Assembly (NCBI RefSeq): GCF_902859705.1 | Contig: NZ_CADIJO010000041.1 | Coordinates: 1-40,151 of the forward strand | Reading direction: 5' to 3' | DNA from: Achromobacter deleyi | GTDB lineage: Bacteria; Pseudomonadota; Gammaproteobacteria; Burkholderiales; Burkholderiaceae_B | Length of the DNA stretch: 40,151 nt | Shown: piece after piece, positions 32,301 through 39,623 of the stretch | How positions within the stretch are numbered: position 1 is the first letter of the stretch | Layout: every line of letters starts with the position of its first letter | Position numbers and translations under genes: made by a program | Notes under the pieces: generated by a model | Databases searched by the model: none | Told to the model about the DNA's origin: nothing | The model's input: only the letters and a program-made list of their open reading frames with translations

Positions 32301-34429
32301 CCAAGGTCGGCGGCCTGGCGCAATCGGCCATGGGGTCCACGCCTTCGCTGATGGGCGGCGCCACGCCGTCGCTGATGAGCGGCGCACAATCGATGGCCGG
32401 CAACGCGGCGCAATCCCTGATGGGTAGCGGCGCGGCCAGCTTGACGCAGGGCGCCACGGGGGCCCTGGCCGGCGCGATGCCGGCCGGCGTCGCCAATGCC
32501 GCCGGCGCGGCCACGCAAGCCACGCAGATGGCCTCGCAGGCAGCCGACATCAGCGCCAAGGCCTCGGGCTTGTTGTCCGGCGGTGCATCGGGCGGCGCGG
32601 GCGGTGCAACCTCGACCCTGACGGCCTCTGGCGACGGCGTGGGCTCGGCCATCGGCCCCGTGATGACCCAGGCGATGGGCGCCATGGGCGACCGCGGCGC
32701 CGCGCTGGGGTCGGCGGTGAACTCGCTGCTGTCCATGCCCGATGTCAACCAAAGCAATCTGCCCGCGGTGGCCGGCGCCATCCTCAGCACGCCCGGCCTG
32801 ACCGATTCGGCCGTGCCGTCGGTGGTGGGCGCCATCCTGCAATCGCCCAACATTTCCAGCGTCACGCTGCCCAAGGTGGCCGAGACGATCATGAACATCC
32901 CGGCGGTGGCCAATTCGCCGTACCCCGGACTGGCCAAGCGCGTCATGGATGCCGCGGGCATCACGCTGCCTGGCGGCGCGGCCCGCCCCGCCGGCCAGGA
33001 CGCCGGCCAGAACGCGGAAGGCTCGCCCAGCCCTGCGTCCACGCCGTCGCCCTACCAGGCCCGCAGCGGCGCCAAGCTGCAGTACGTCAACCTGACCGAG
33101 CCGGCCGAGCGCTGGAACGACGGCCAGGCGCTCAACAGCCTGGACCGCCAGACCAACAAGCCCAAGATCCGCGTGCGCTTCGACAAGGCCGGGCAGCACC
33201 GCTTCACCGTCAAGGTCAGCCCGCGCCCCGGCAACGCCGTGTATTCGGCGCGGGAACTGAGCCGCCAGCCGCTCTACCGCGAGCCCAACCAGCGCTCGTA
33301 CAGCTACGTGACCGACCCGGACGGCACCAAGGTGGTCGACGACATCACCCTGCCCGCCGCGGGCCTGAACACCTATCTGTTCGAGGTCGTCAACGACAAG
33401 AACCAGATCATCTCGACGGAATTGGTCGAGACGGCGCGGCGCATCTACATCCAGGAAATCATGCTGCCTGGCCCGGAATCGCTGGCCCGTCCGCATGGCT
33501 TCCAGCCTACCGCCACCGAATACGCGCGCCATGGCGTGGACGTGGTGCAACTGCCGCCCGTGAGCGGGCGCGGCGACGCCAATTCCGATGTCTTCACCGA
33601 CGACGGCGACCCACGGCTGCGCCAGCTGGCGCGCGCAGTCTATCCGCGCTCGCAAGGCCCGTCCCACGAGCCCTACACCATCGTGGTCTGCCACGTCGAC
33701 CGGCTGGCGTCCATGCTGCCGGTGCAGCCGATCTACGTCCAGGCCGTGACCGGCCCAAGCGCCGCCGACAAACTGATCCAGTTCGTCAGCGCCGACGGCA
33801 ACGTCAGCTTCCTCTGGCATCACATCGAGCCGAACACCGACTGGTTGGTCGAAGCCCTGTTCGAATACACCGACCCCGCGGCCGGGGTCAGGCAGATTCC
33901 GATTCCGCGTGACCGTCTGACGCCGGTGCCCTACGACGCCGCGGCGCCGAAGGAGTGCAGCGCCGTCAATATCCGCATGGCCGGCCTGCTGCCGACGCCG
34001 ACCAACGGCAAGGTCATCCTGCGCGTGCGGCTGATGGAAAGCGCGGCGGCCGGCGTGGCCTTCTACAACAGCAACCTGCTGTGCGTGGCCGCCATGTCGC
34101 CGTGGGAGCCGGTCACGATGGACTACCAGCAGCAGACGCTGGTCCATGAAATCGGCCACCTGATCGGCATGGTGCCCAGCGGCCCGGAATGGGTGCAGGC
34201 GCATCCCGACGAGGCCGACATGGACGCCTCGAAGCTGGACAAGGGACCGTACTTCTATTCGCAGTTCGGCAACCATTGCCATTTCGGTTTGCCGGCCAGC
34301 CAGGCTACCCCGGCCTACACCGGCTCGTGCGTGATGTTCGGCGGCGACTGCCTGAGCATTCGCTATTGCGTGAACTGCGCCAAGGCCGTGCGCAAAGTGG
34401 ACATGTCCCGTGGCTGGCCCTCGTTCTGA
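29378..34429 (+). CDS. vgrG: Evolved VgrG with C-terminal zinc metallopeptidase domain
   Basis: The product has 1683 residues. Residues 1-560 are the VgrG core (YRETDLDFVLRLMAEAGLSF; LRVKVQFPWQRG; DIDQPVVVAQLYN). A DUF2345 beta-helix follows at about 695-865. Residues about 870-1225 are a Gly/Ala/Ser/Met-rich linker with short repeats (TPSLMGGATPSLMSGA) and then three helical repeats of the form VVGAILQSPN. From about 1225 comes a beta-rich module and then a metallopeptidase with H1590-E-I-G-H1594 followed by GNHCHFG and several Cys. HExxH is the zinc-binding and catalytic motif. The plan resembles VgrG2b of Pseudomonas aeruginosa, a periplasm-acting VgrG peptidase; that match is from memory. 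ATG 29378 is used because the open frame upstream lies inside tssL. The substrate is unknown. The linker is far longer than in an ordinary VgrG. Confidence 0.9.
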   Translation: MTDRSSTPSGYSSLGVAALSQNARLLQAQTPLGDALTVERLHLREGVSELFALTLDCLASSAELDVEPLLGKEISVSLLLADGTWRRWHAVVEGVDALGADGGLARYRLHAAPWLATLRLRRDSFVFQDKSVTDILTEVFADYPLASFAFEITEPPAPRPVRTQYRETDLDFVLRLMAEAGLSFRFDHQQGDQQAGGGGAQHRLVVFDTRAARPDNPAATLRFHRSDATESEDSVTRFGAARQVRPNAVTRLAWNDRTLLAHGAHAASDLDAGAVPALEDYDYDGHGRHTGDDSAEQQAARSLQAFEARMLRFDGGGTARQMMPGHTFALTQHDRYAQGSGSAMDELGGNRYTLLHVEHEAANNLGSQAAQVLGVADLERGAYRNTFSAQPAAAPLLPAWRAKPTAPEGATAVVVTAEDAAITTGRDLRVKVQFPWQRGERPLAGGLRHRSHGDDAGNAPGDDKSGTWLRVTGAQAGPNWGAHHLPRQGTEVVVEFLDGDIDQPVVVAQLYNDADLPPWTAGVDADANHPGTLSGWHSQGLDGSGYSQWLFDDTAGQVRTRLSSSIAASQLGLGYLVQQGADDASRGQWRGTGFELRSDAWTVVRSGQGMLLSANARESARSTQADTQEALLLLRGAQHAAQRIDNLATQSQARPLAANEQFNPLIQAVDPKADGRYASSVGGQQAVKASANERSGSDPVERIDGARLLIDAPNSLNLSTPASAILHASENLHATTQADGHVAARQTFASASGRSTSLFVQDGGLRAIAANAPVSIHAHTDMLEMLAGQDITVTSTTDSIEILANTRITLQAAGGSIVMDGGDILFKGPGMFSVKGASHNLIGPASDAAALPALPSSQVGDPMLVTAELVHRPAAMKAVATGAGQALNAAGASDAVAASGGGSSLGGIGSALAGGAASLSSGLSAASETASNMMDKAKSMANAALKPVQDLGAMASKAMGSVTEAGTSLASGAAAKVGGLAQSAMGSTPSLMGGATPSLMSGAQSMAGNAAQSLMGSGAASLTQGATGALAGAMPAGVANAAGAATQATQMASQAADISAKASGLLSGGASGGAGGATSTLTASGDGVGSAIGPVMTQAMGAMGDRGAALGSAVNSLLSMPDVNQSNLPAVAGAILSTPGLTDSAVPSVVGAILQSPNISSVTLPKVAETIMNIPAVANSPYPGLAKRVMDAAGITLPGGAARPAGQDAGQNAEGSPSPASTPSPYQARSGAKLQYVNLTEPAERWNDGQALNSLDRQTNKPKIRVRFDKAGQHRFTVKVSPRPGNAVYSARELSRQPLYREPNQRSYSYVTDPDGTKVVDDITLPAAGLNTYLFEVVNDKNQIISTELVETARRIYIQEIMLPGPESLARPHGFQPTATEYARHGVDVVQLPPVSGRGDANSDVFTDDGDPRLRQLARAVYPRSQGPSHEPYTIVVCHVDRLASMLPVQPIYVQAVTGPSAADKLIQFVSADGNVSFLWHHIEPNTDWLVEALFEYTDPAAGVRQIPIPRDRLTPVPYDAAAPKECSAVNIRMAGLLPTPTNGKVILRVRLMESAAAGVAFYNSNLLCVAAMSPWEPVTMDYQQQTLVHEIGHLIGMVPSGPEWVQAHPDEADMDASKLDKGPYFYSQFGNHCHFGLPASQATPAYTGSCVMFGGDCLSIRYCVNCAKAVRKVDMSRGWPSF

Positions 34430-35075
34430 GCGCGGGCGCCGCACGGCGCCGGCCCTGGCCCGGCTGTGTGCCGCCACGCTGGCAGCAACCCTGGCCGCGA
34501 CCCTGGCGGCCGCCACCCCCGCGGCGGCGCGCACCGTGGGTGGCCCCCCTTCTTCCTCATCCGCACCTTCGACCGCTTCCATGAACACCGACTGGACCGA
34601 CCCGCCCGCCTTCGCCACCGCCCCCATCGGCACCGTGCGCGACCACGCCTGCATTCCGCCCAACCGCGGCAGCGACGATCAATTGAACATCGCCGCCCCT
34701 GCCCGCGTGCGGCCGCAGGCGTCCGGCGCGCTGGTGATTCCCGTCTGCGCCCAGGGCATCATCCCCGTCTCGCAAAACCAGAAGCTGCCGCGCTTTGTGG
34801 CCGTCGATACGCAGACCAAGGCGGTGTACGAAGGCGTGGCCTATGAATACAAGCGCCCCTCGCCCCCGCCCGGCGTCGAGGTCGACACCCTTCCGGGCTC
34901 GCGGCCGCCCAAGGGCATTCCGATCAGCCCGGGCATCAGCGTGGGCACGCAGTTCAGCACTGACCTGGCCGCCCAGGCCAAGCTGCCGACGACCCCCGCC
35001 ACCTACGAGGTGTATATCGAGTCCAACGGCGTGCGGTCCAACACGGTGACGATCGAGGTGCAGGCGGCGAAATAA
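34410..35075 (+). CDS. Exported small protein, candidate immunity to the VgrG peptidase
   Basis: The product has 221 residues from GTG 34410, which overlaps the vgrG stop by 20 bases. A basic start (GPRSERGRRT) is followed by an Ala/Leu/Thr core and a TPAAAR cleavage site near residue 41, so export to the periplasm is expected. The mature part is Pro/Ser rich at first and then beta-like with two Cys (DHACIPPNR, VIPVCAQG). It ends EVYIESNGVRSNTVTIEV. I do not recognise a family. Translational overlap with a peptidase-bearing VgrG and periplasmic location make an immunity protein the best reading; a chaperone or accessory subunit is possible. The start is uncertain. Confidence 0.6.
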   Translation: MAGPRSERGRRTAPALARLCAATLAATLAATLAAATPAAARTVGGPPSSSSAPSTASMNTDWTDPPAFATAPIGTVRDHACIPPNRGSDDQLNIAAPARVRPQASGALVIPVCAQGIIPVSQNQKLPRFVAVDTQTKAVYEGVAYEYKRPSPPPGVEVDTLPGSRPPKGIPISPGISVGTQFSTDLAAQAKLPTTPATYEVYIESNGVRSNTVTIEVQAAK

Positions 35076-35110
35076 GCCGGCCACCCTGCTGAGCCAGCGA
35101 GCACACCCGC

Positions 35111-35485
35111 ATGTTCCCGCCCGAAATAATCGCGCTGCTGATCGCCCAGGCACTGCTCGCGCTGATCGCCCTGATCGTGCTGGCGATCAAGCTGCTGCAC
35201 CTGGTGTACTGGGCATGCTGGAACGAAGAGGTCATCCCGGCGGAACGCCCGCGTCTTACCGGCGCCATCCTGGCCGCGTTTTTCAGCACCCTGGCCATCG
35301 CGGATTTTCTGCCGGAAGAGATATCCAGCGTGATCTCGCGCTTCAATCCGATACCCCCCTACGACAGAGAGATCCCGTACGCGCTGACATTGGCCGCGCT
35401 GACGATCCTGTCCTGGATCTATGGCAGCAGAATCAAGCGTCATCTCTGGCGCAAGCGCTGCGCCAAGGCGGAGCCTTCGGCATGA
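35111..35485 (+). CDS. Small membrane protein of unknown function
   Basis: The product has 124 residues with three predicted membrane segments: about 5-35 (ALLIAQALLALIALIVLAIK, running into LLHLVYWACW), 49-65 (GAILAAFFSTLAIADFL) and 88-105 (YALTLAALTILSWIYG). The C-terminus is basic (SRIKRHLWRKRCAK). It starts 35 bases after the candidate immunity gene in the same direction. No family was recognised. It could be a second immunity factor or a remnant; it is convergent with the DUF2235 gene, 18 bases away. Confidence 0.6.
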   Translation: MFPPEIIALLIAQALLALIALIVLAIKLLHLVYWACWNEEVIPAERPRLTGAILAAFFSTLAIADFLPEEISSVISRFNPIPPYDREIPYALTLAALTILSWIYGSRIKRHLWRKRCAKAEPSA

Positions 35486-35504
35486 CCCGATAGACGAAGC
35501 CGCC
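35467..35504. terminator. Bulged hairpin between convergent genes
   Basis: GGCGG (35467-35471) and CTTCG (35475-35479), separated by a 3-base bulge, pair with CGAAGCCGCC (35495-35504). It covers the end of the small membrane gene and the 18-base gap to the end of the DUF2235 gene. No T-run is present. Confidence 0.35.
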
Positions 35505-37825
35505 TACGGCCGAGCCGGCGTCATGCCGTTCATGTTGGCCTGCATCCGGGCCTGCATCTGGTCCACCCGCGCGGCCGATTCGGTGTCGGATTTCAGCTTG
35601 GCCTCTTCGGCCTTGTAGTCCGTCTTGCCGAAGATGTCTTTGTCGCGCACCCGGAAGTACAGCGACGTGCTGGCCAGCAGGTGATCCGGCCAACTGCTCA
35701 GCATGGCATCGTGCACCAGGAAATCGAACAAGGCCATGACCTTCGGGGGCAGCGGATTGGTGCCCGCGCTGGCCTCCCGCCAGACATTCAGCAGGCGTTG
35801 CTGGGTGGCGCGCGTGGCCTTCATGTCGGCCAGGGGGTCCTTGGGCTGGTCGGCCTCGGTCAAGGTGCCGCCCTGGCGCGTAATGATGTCATTACGCATT
35901 TTTTGCATATCCAGGGGCACCTGGTTGACCTGCTCGATCCGACGGGCCAATTCCGGATTGTTGCGGCGGACATCTTCCTTGTGCTGCTCGTTCGCGGCAT
36001 CCCTGCGTTCGGCATCTTCAAGCTCGCGGTATTCCTCTTCCAGCCTTTGCCATAGCGGTTTGAACCGCTTGGGCGGCAATTCGCCGCGGCTCTCGACTGC
36101 ACGGTCCCAGCGTTCGTTCTTCAGCGCTTCCAGCTCTTTCAGGCGGGCCGTGTTTTCGGGTTTGTTGCGCTGGTCCGCCGGCAACGCCGACACCCGCCGG
36201 AATTCTTCGTTGTATTCCTGCTCGGGGGTGAAGAAATCACGGTCCTTGATCCACTTCTCAGCGGGGTCGGCCATTTCACTCTTGAAGACCGGGTCTTGAT
36301 AGCGGACGGCCAACCAGCGCAGGAAGACTTCCATGTGGGGCATGAAATCGATACCTGGCTCGTACTTGACGACGCCGCGATAGGCTTCGACCAGATCGGT
36401 GATGGATTGGCTGGTCCCGCCGTCCTTGATCTGCGCAGCCAACGAGAACATGGTGAAAACGACGGGCCGTCTATCGAACAGCTGCTCCATGCTGTAGAGC
36501 GCGACGCCCTGAGCGAGCGCCAGATTGAGCATATCCCTCAATGGAACGCGAGAAAGCTCGGTCCGAGCACCCAGGGTACCCACCGGCCCCACCCCTGTGA
36601 CATCCCCACTGGACCCAGGATAGAGATACTGATCGCCACGCGTCTTTTCCAGGCTGTCCAGACGTTGATTGGCGCGCAGCTCGTGCGCGGCAGCAAAATG
36701 GACGCATTTCTCGACGGCACCCGGCACCGTCAATGTCCGATCCTTGTGCGTCTGCTTGATGAAATCCGTGAATGGCAGGAACCCAAGAAAGGCATTCTCG
36801 GCCATGATCGAAGACACGGAATCGAACAAGCCCAGAAAGCGGATCTTGATTTCGGTATCGGGAGCGCCATTCTTGCCAAGGATAGCCAGATCCTTGTCAT
36901 GGCGGCGGTGGAATTTCTTGACGACGTCGTTGATGAACTGACGGGCCATCACACCGCCCCGATCGCCGCCAAATACCGAGATCTCAATGCGCCGGACGTT
37001 ATTCATCTCGGTACTGACCGACTCGTGCGCAGCAACAAGTTGGCGCAGGGCGGCATCCACGCGGACGTCGACCCCGGTTCCCATGATGTAGGCCACCGTT
37101 TCGTTGTCACGGATAACGGGAACCCCTTCCAGCGCCACGCTCTTGACAACCTCTTTACCCGTCGTCCAGGCCACCTTGAGCGGGTTTTTCTTGAAGCCTG
37201 CCCAGAAGCTACGCACGGTTCCTTTGGCCCGATTGACCAGGCGCTCAGGGTCCCAGGCGTTCCAGATGCGTACCATCTTGTCCGGCAGTTTTTGAACGTC
37301 TTTCACGACGTCCTTGTATGCCTTGACCACAGGAGAAAAAGACCCCTCCTTGATCATCTTCTGCGTCGCACTGCGCAGCCGCTTCAACGCGTCGTGCTCC
37401 GGAACTTCGTCCAGACGCGTTATGTTCTTGCCTGCGCTCGTGAGATTCTTTCCCCCTTCAGCAAGCAGCTTCTTGCCCGCCACCGTCGCGGCATAAATGA
37501 AATCATCGCTCTTGGCGTCCTCGTTCAGTTCGGTTCCCAATCCCGAGTAGTAGAAGCGAAACCAGAACTGGTTGACGGGACGGCCAGTATCCTTTTGCTC
37601 GTAGTGCGCATCCCAGAGACGGCAGATATTGGAGTAGAACGTGGGATTGGACAGATCGACATCCCGACTCCTGCCAAACCCATCGAAGAAGAAGCCGATC
37701 CTGATGACTGCCCCGCATTCCTGGCAGTCTTTGCTGGGATAAGCATTTTGACTCGTTGCCATGGCCTTCAGCACCGAGGCTGGCGTCCGATCTGCGGCAG
37801 CCAGATTCGTGTTCTTGTCAGCCAT
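35504..37825 (-). CDS. DUF2235 (Tle-like) T6SS effector with altered nucleophile motif
   Basis: The product has 773 residues. DUF2235 features are IRIGFFFDGFGRSRD (about 41-55, for FfDGTwN), FYYSGLGT (for the YyxGVGT strand) and SVFGGDRGGVMARQF in the place of the nucleophile elbow GFSRGAAxAR. FLGLFDSVSS follows (for the catalytic-Asp strand GlxDTVgS), and then HFAAAHELRANQR (for HAxAxDExR). The usual Ser is Asp here (codon GAT) and the preceding Phe is Gly. The fold looks kept, but normal Ser-hydrolase chemistry is doubtful. The C-terminal third is helical and charged. It follows a DUF3304 lipoprotein with an 8-base overlap, and a DUF4123 adaptor and vgrG lie further upstream. GC is clearly lower (about 50-57% in sampled lines) than in the core, which suggests separate transfer. 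Confidence 0.8.
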   Translation of the reverse strand: MADKNTNLAAADRTPASVLKAMATSQNAYPSKDCQECGAVIRIGFFFDGFGRSRDVDLSNPTFYSNICRLWDAHYEQKDTGRPVNQFWFRFYYSGLGTELNEDAKSDDFIYAATVAGKKLLAEGGKNLTSAGKNITRLDEVPEHDALKRLRSATQKMIKEGSFSPVVKAYKDVVKDVQKLPDKMVRIWNAWDPERLVNRAKGTVRSFWAGFKKNPLKVAWTTGKEVVKSVALEGVPVIRDNETVAYIMGTGVDVRVDAALRQLVAAHESVSTEMNNVRRIEISVFGGDRGGVMARQFINDVVKKFHRRHDKDLAILGKNGAPDTEIKIRFLGLFDSVSSIMAENAFLGFLPFTDFIKQTHKDRTLTVPGAVEKCVHFAAAHELRANQRLDSLEKTRGDQYLYPGSSGDVTGVGPVGTLGARTELSRVPLRDMLNLALAQGVALYSMEQLFDRRPVVFTMFSLAAQIKDGGTSQSITDLVEAYRGVVKYEPGIDFMPHMEVFLRWLAVRYQDPVFKSEMADPAEKWIKDRDFFTPEQEYNEEFRRVSALPADQRNKPENTARLKELEALKNERWDRAVESRGELPPKRFKPLWQRLEEEYRELEDAERRDAANEQHKEDVRRNNPELARRIEQVNQVPLDMQKMRNDIITRQGGTLTEADQPKDPLADMKATRATQQRLLNVWREASAGTNPLPPKVMALFDFLVHDAMLSSWPDHLLASTSLYFRVRDKDIFGKTDYKAEEAKLKSDTESAARVDQMQARMQANMNGMTPARP

Positions 37826-38597
37826 TCTTGTCTCCCGCGGGAGTACCCGTCGCCCGCAGTTGGTCTATTTTTTCTGGAGAGAAGCCTGCAATTGCCCGTG
37901 CGAAATCCCCGGGCTTTCTACCCGGCCTGGCAAGAATCTCGGCAACATCCGGGTTGGCATCGAAGTTCGACGCGACCGTGAAGTACAGGTACATGTACTG
38001 CTTCATGTCGCTTTCGTCTTCTATGCGGTATTTCATCCAGGCCTTTTTTGCGACCTTGCCCACAACACGCAACAGTTCCGAATCGCTCCGATAGTCCGAC
38101 AGAGCGCTCCTGTACTTTTCATATAGCCAGTCCGTCGTATCGACGAGCGGCAGGCGCGTCTGCCCCAGCAGTTTTCGCCCGAGGGCCAACTCCATGTGCT
38201 CATCGGGATAGATATGCAACTGGAGATAGAGTGGACCCTTGCCCGACGGCACTTCAGTTGCAGGGAAGTGCAGCGCCGTCGTCTTATTGAAGAACACTTC
38301 GTCGAGCTTTCCATCGTAGACGTGCTTCCTGATCTCCTCGCCGTCGGCGCCTCGCCAGGCAACCGAAAAGTCCGTTCCCTTAAGGGTGTAGCAGCATGAG
38401 CCCGACCCTTCACCCCCACCGACGCCAATGGCGCCCATGCTGGCAGCTCGGCCATCGGCATCCGTGATTCGCACACTGGCAAGATCCCACGGGGTGTAGT
38501 TGAAAACCACGAAAGTGACGCCCTGGTAATTCGGTTCGCTATTGCAGCCGGTCAACAACCCCAACCACATCAACACGAGAATCAGGCCCTTACGCAT
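37818..38597 (-). CDS. DUF3304-type lipoprotein, candidate immunity to the DUF2235 effector
   Basis: The product has 259 residues. The signal peptide ends LLTGC with Cys18, so it is a lipoprotein. The mature part has VVFNYTPWDLASVRI and a Gly-rich turn followed by GSCCYTLKGTDFSVAWRG, the pattern of DUF3304, a family often found beside T6SS phospholipase genes. Placing it in the periplasm suits protection against a phospholipase delivered there. ATG 38597 with AGGGGG upstream is preferred over the adjoining TTG. The immunity gene precedes the effector, and the two overlap by eight bases. Sampled GC is about 48%, the lowest in this module. Confidence 0.75.
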   Translation of the reverse strand: MRKGLILVLMWLGLLTGCNSEPNYQGVTFVVFNYTPWDLASVRITDADGRAASMGAIGVGGGEGSGSCCYTLKGTDFSVAWRGADGEEIRKHVYDGKLDEVFFNKTTALHFPATEVPSGKGPLYLQLHIYPDEHMELALGRKLLGQTRLPLVDTTDWLYEKYRSALSDYRSDSELLRVVGKVAKKAWMKYRIEDESDMKQYMYLYFTVASNFDANPDVAEILARPGRKPGDFARAIAGFSPEKIDQLRATGTPAGDKNG

Positions 38598-38633
38598 CAA
38601 AGCCCCCTCGCAACGTCATGCCTGCAAATAGCG

Positions 38634-39623
38634 TCATACCGCACTCCCCTGTTCCTGTTCCTGCTCGGCCCGCAACAACCCATCCCACACGGCGTCCGGC
38701 ACATGTGCCAGCGCCTGCGACAGCCCTTCACCGCGTGCCTTGAAGGCCCGCAAGGCCGGCGCAATCGCCTCGTGTTCATCAAAACGTGGGGAAATGGTGA
38801 TGCCCCACGCCACGTAGTCCAGCATGTCGCGTTCGGTCTGGATGCCGTAGGCGCGGGCGCGCGCCATTTGCGCCAGCACCCGCGTGTACAGCTCGTCTTG
38901 CCGCAAGTCGCTGCCCAGCACGCCCAGGTAGATGCGGCGGATCTGCACCGCCAGCTTGTCGGGATAGTCCAGGTCCAGCAGGGCCTCGTGCTGCGCCAGC
39001 GAAAACGGCTGCTGCCTGGGCGCGTCCAGCCCGGTTTCCAGTTGATCGCCCAGGCCGGTCCATTGCGCCACCGAGCCGTCACGGCGGGCGTAGCGCAGCA
39101 GGTTCACCGGCGCCAGGAAACGCTCGCGCTCACGATCCGTCCACACCTGCATGGCGCGGTCCAGGATGCGGCTGTCGTAGAAATGCAGGTAATACTCGCG
39201 GCCGTCCGGCAGGCCGTAGTCGGTGTAATAGGCGTAGTGCGCCATCAGTTCGGCCAGCGGCAGCGGCGACACGATGTGCGTCAGCGCGTATTCGCCGCCT
39301 TCTGTCTGATGCAGCCGGTCGAGCAGGCGCAGCACCTGCGAGGCGCGCGGCTCGTCCTGGCCGCGCCAGAGTTCGAAACGGGTCAGGTCGTCGACTTCGA
39401 TCAGCAGCGGGGCGATGTCCTGGTAGATGGCCAGATCCGTGCCGACCCAGACCGAACCATGGCTGAGATCGGGGCTGGCGCGCACCGGCTCGGCCAGTTC
39501 GGCGCGGCCCCGAAAATCCACCAGCAGGTAGGTGTTCAACGTGGCGCCGGTGCCGGCAGCCAGTTCGGCGGCTGCGGCCAGGGTGTCGTTCAGCCGGTTT
39601 TCCCAATCGATCATGCGGGTCAT
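38634..39623 (-). CDS. DUF4123 effector adaptor/chaperone for the DUF2235 module
   Basis: The product has 329 residues. The DUF4123 signature appears as YYLHFYDSRILDRAM, preceded by LTHIVSPLPLAELMAHY, the family's conserved core. ATG 39623 forms an ATGA overlap with the stop of the upstream vgrG, so the two are translated together. ATG 39614 is an alternative three codons in. The adaptor is expected to couple the DUF2235 effector to this VgrG. It is only distantly like the other DUF4123 protein in the window, as expected when each serves a different effector. GC is high, like the vgrG, in contrast to the two genes that follow. Confidence 0.85.
   Translation of the reverse strand: MTRMIDWENRLNDTLAAAAELAAGTGATLNTYLLVDFRGRAELAEPVRASPDLSHGSVWVGTDLAIYQDIAPLLIEVDDLTRFELWRGQDEPRASQVLRLLDRLHQTEGGEYALTHIVSPLPLAELMAHYAYYTDYGLPDGREYYLHFYDSRILDRAMQVWTDRERERFLAPVNLLRYARRDGSVAQWTGLGDQLETGLDAPRQQPFSLAQHEALLDLDYPDKLAVQIRRIYLGVLGSDLRQDELYTRVLAQMARARAYGIQTERDMLDYVAWGITISPRFDEHEAIAPALRAFKARGEGLSQALAHVPDAVWDGLLRAEQEQEQGSAV

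Noticed and set aside
35486..35503. Attachment site or recombination scar between the two effector modules
   Set aside because: No direct repeat pairs, tRNA or integrase were seen; only a bulged hairpin is present.
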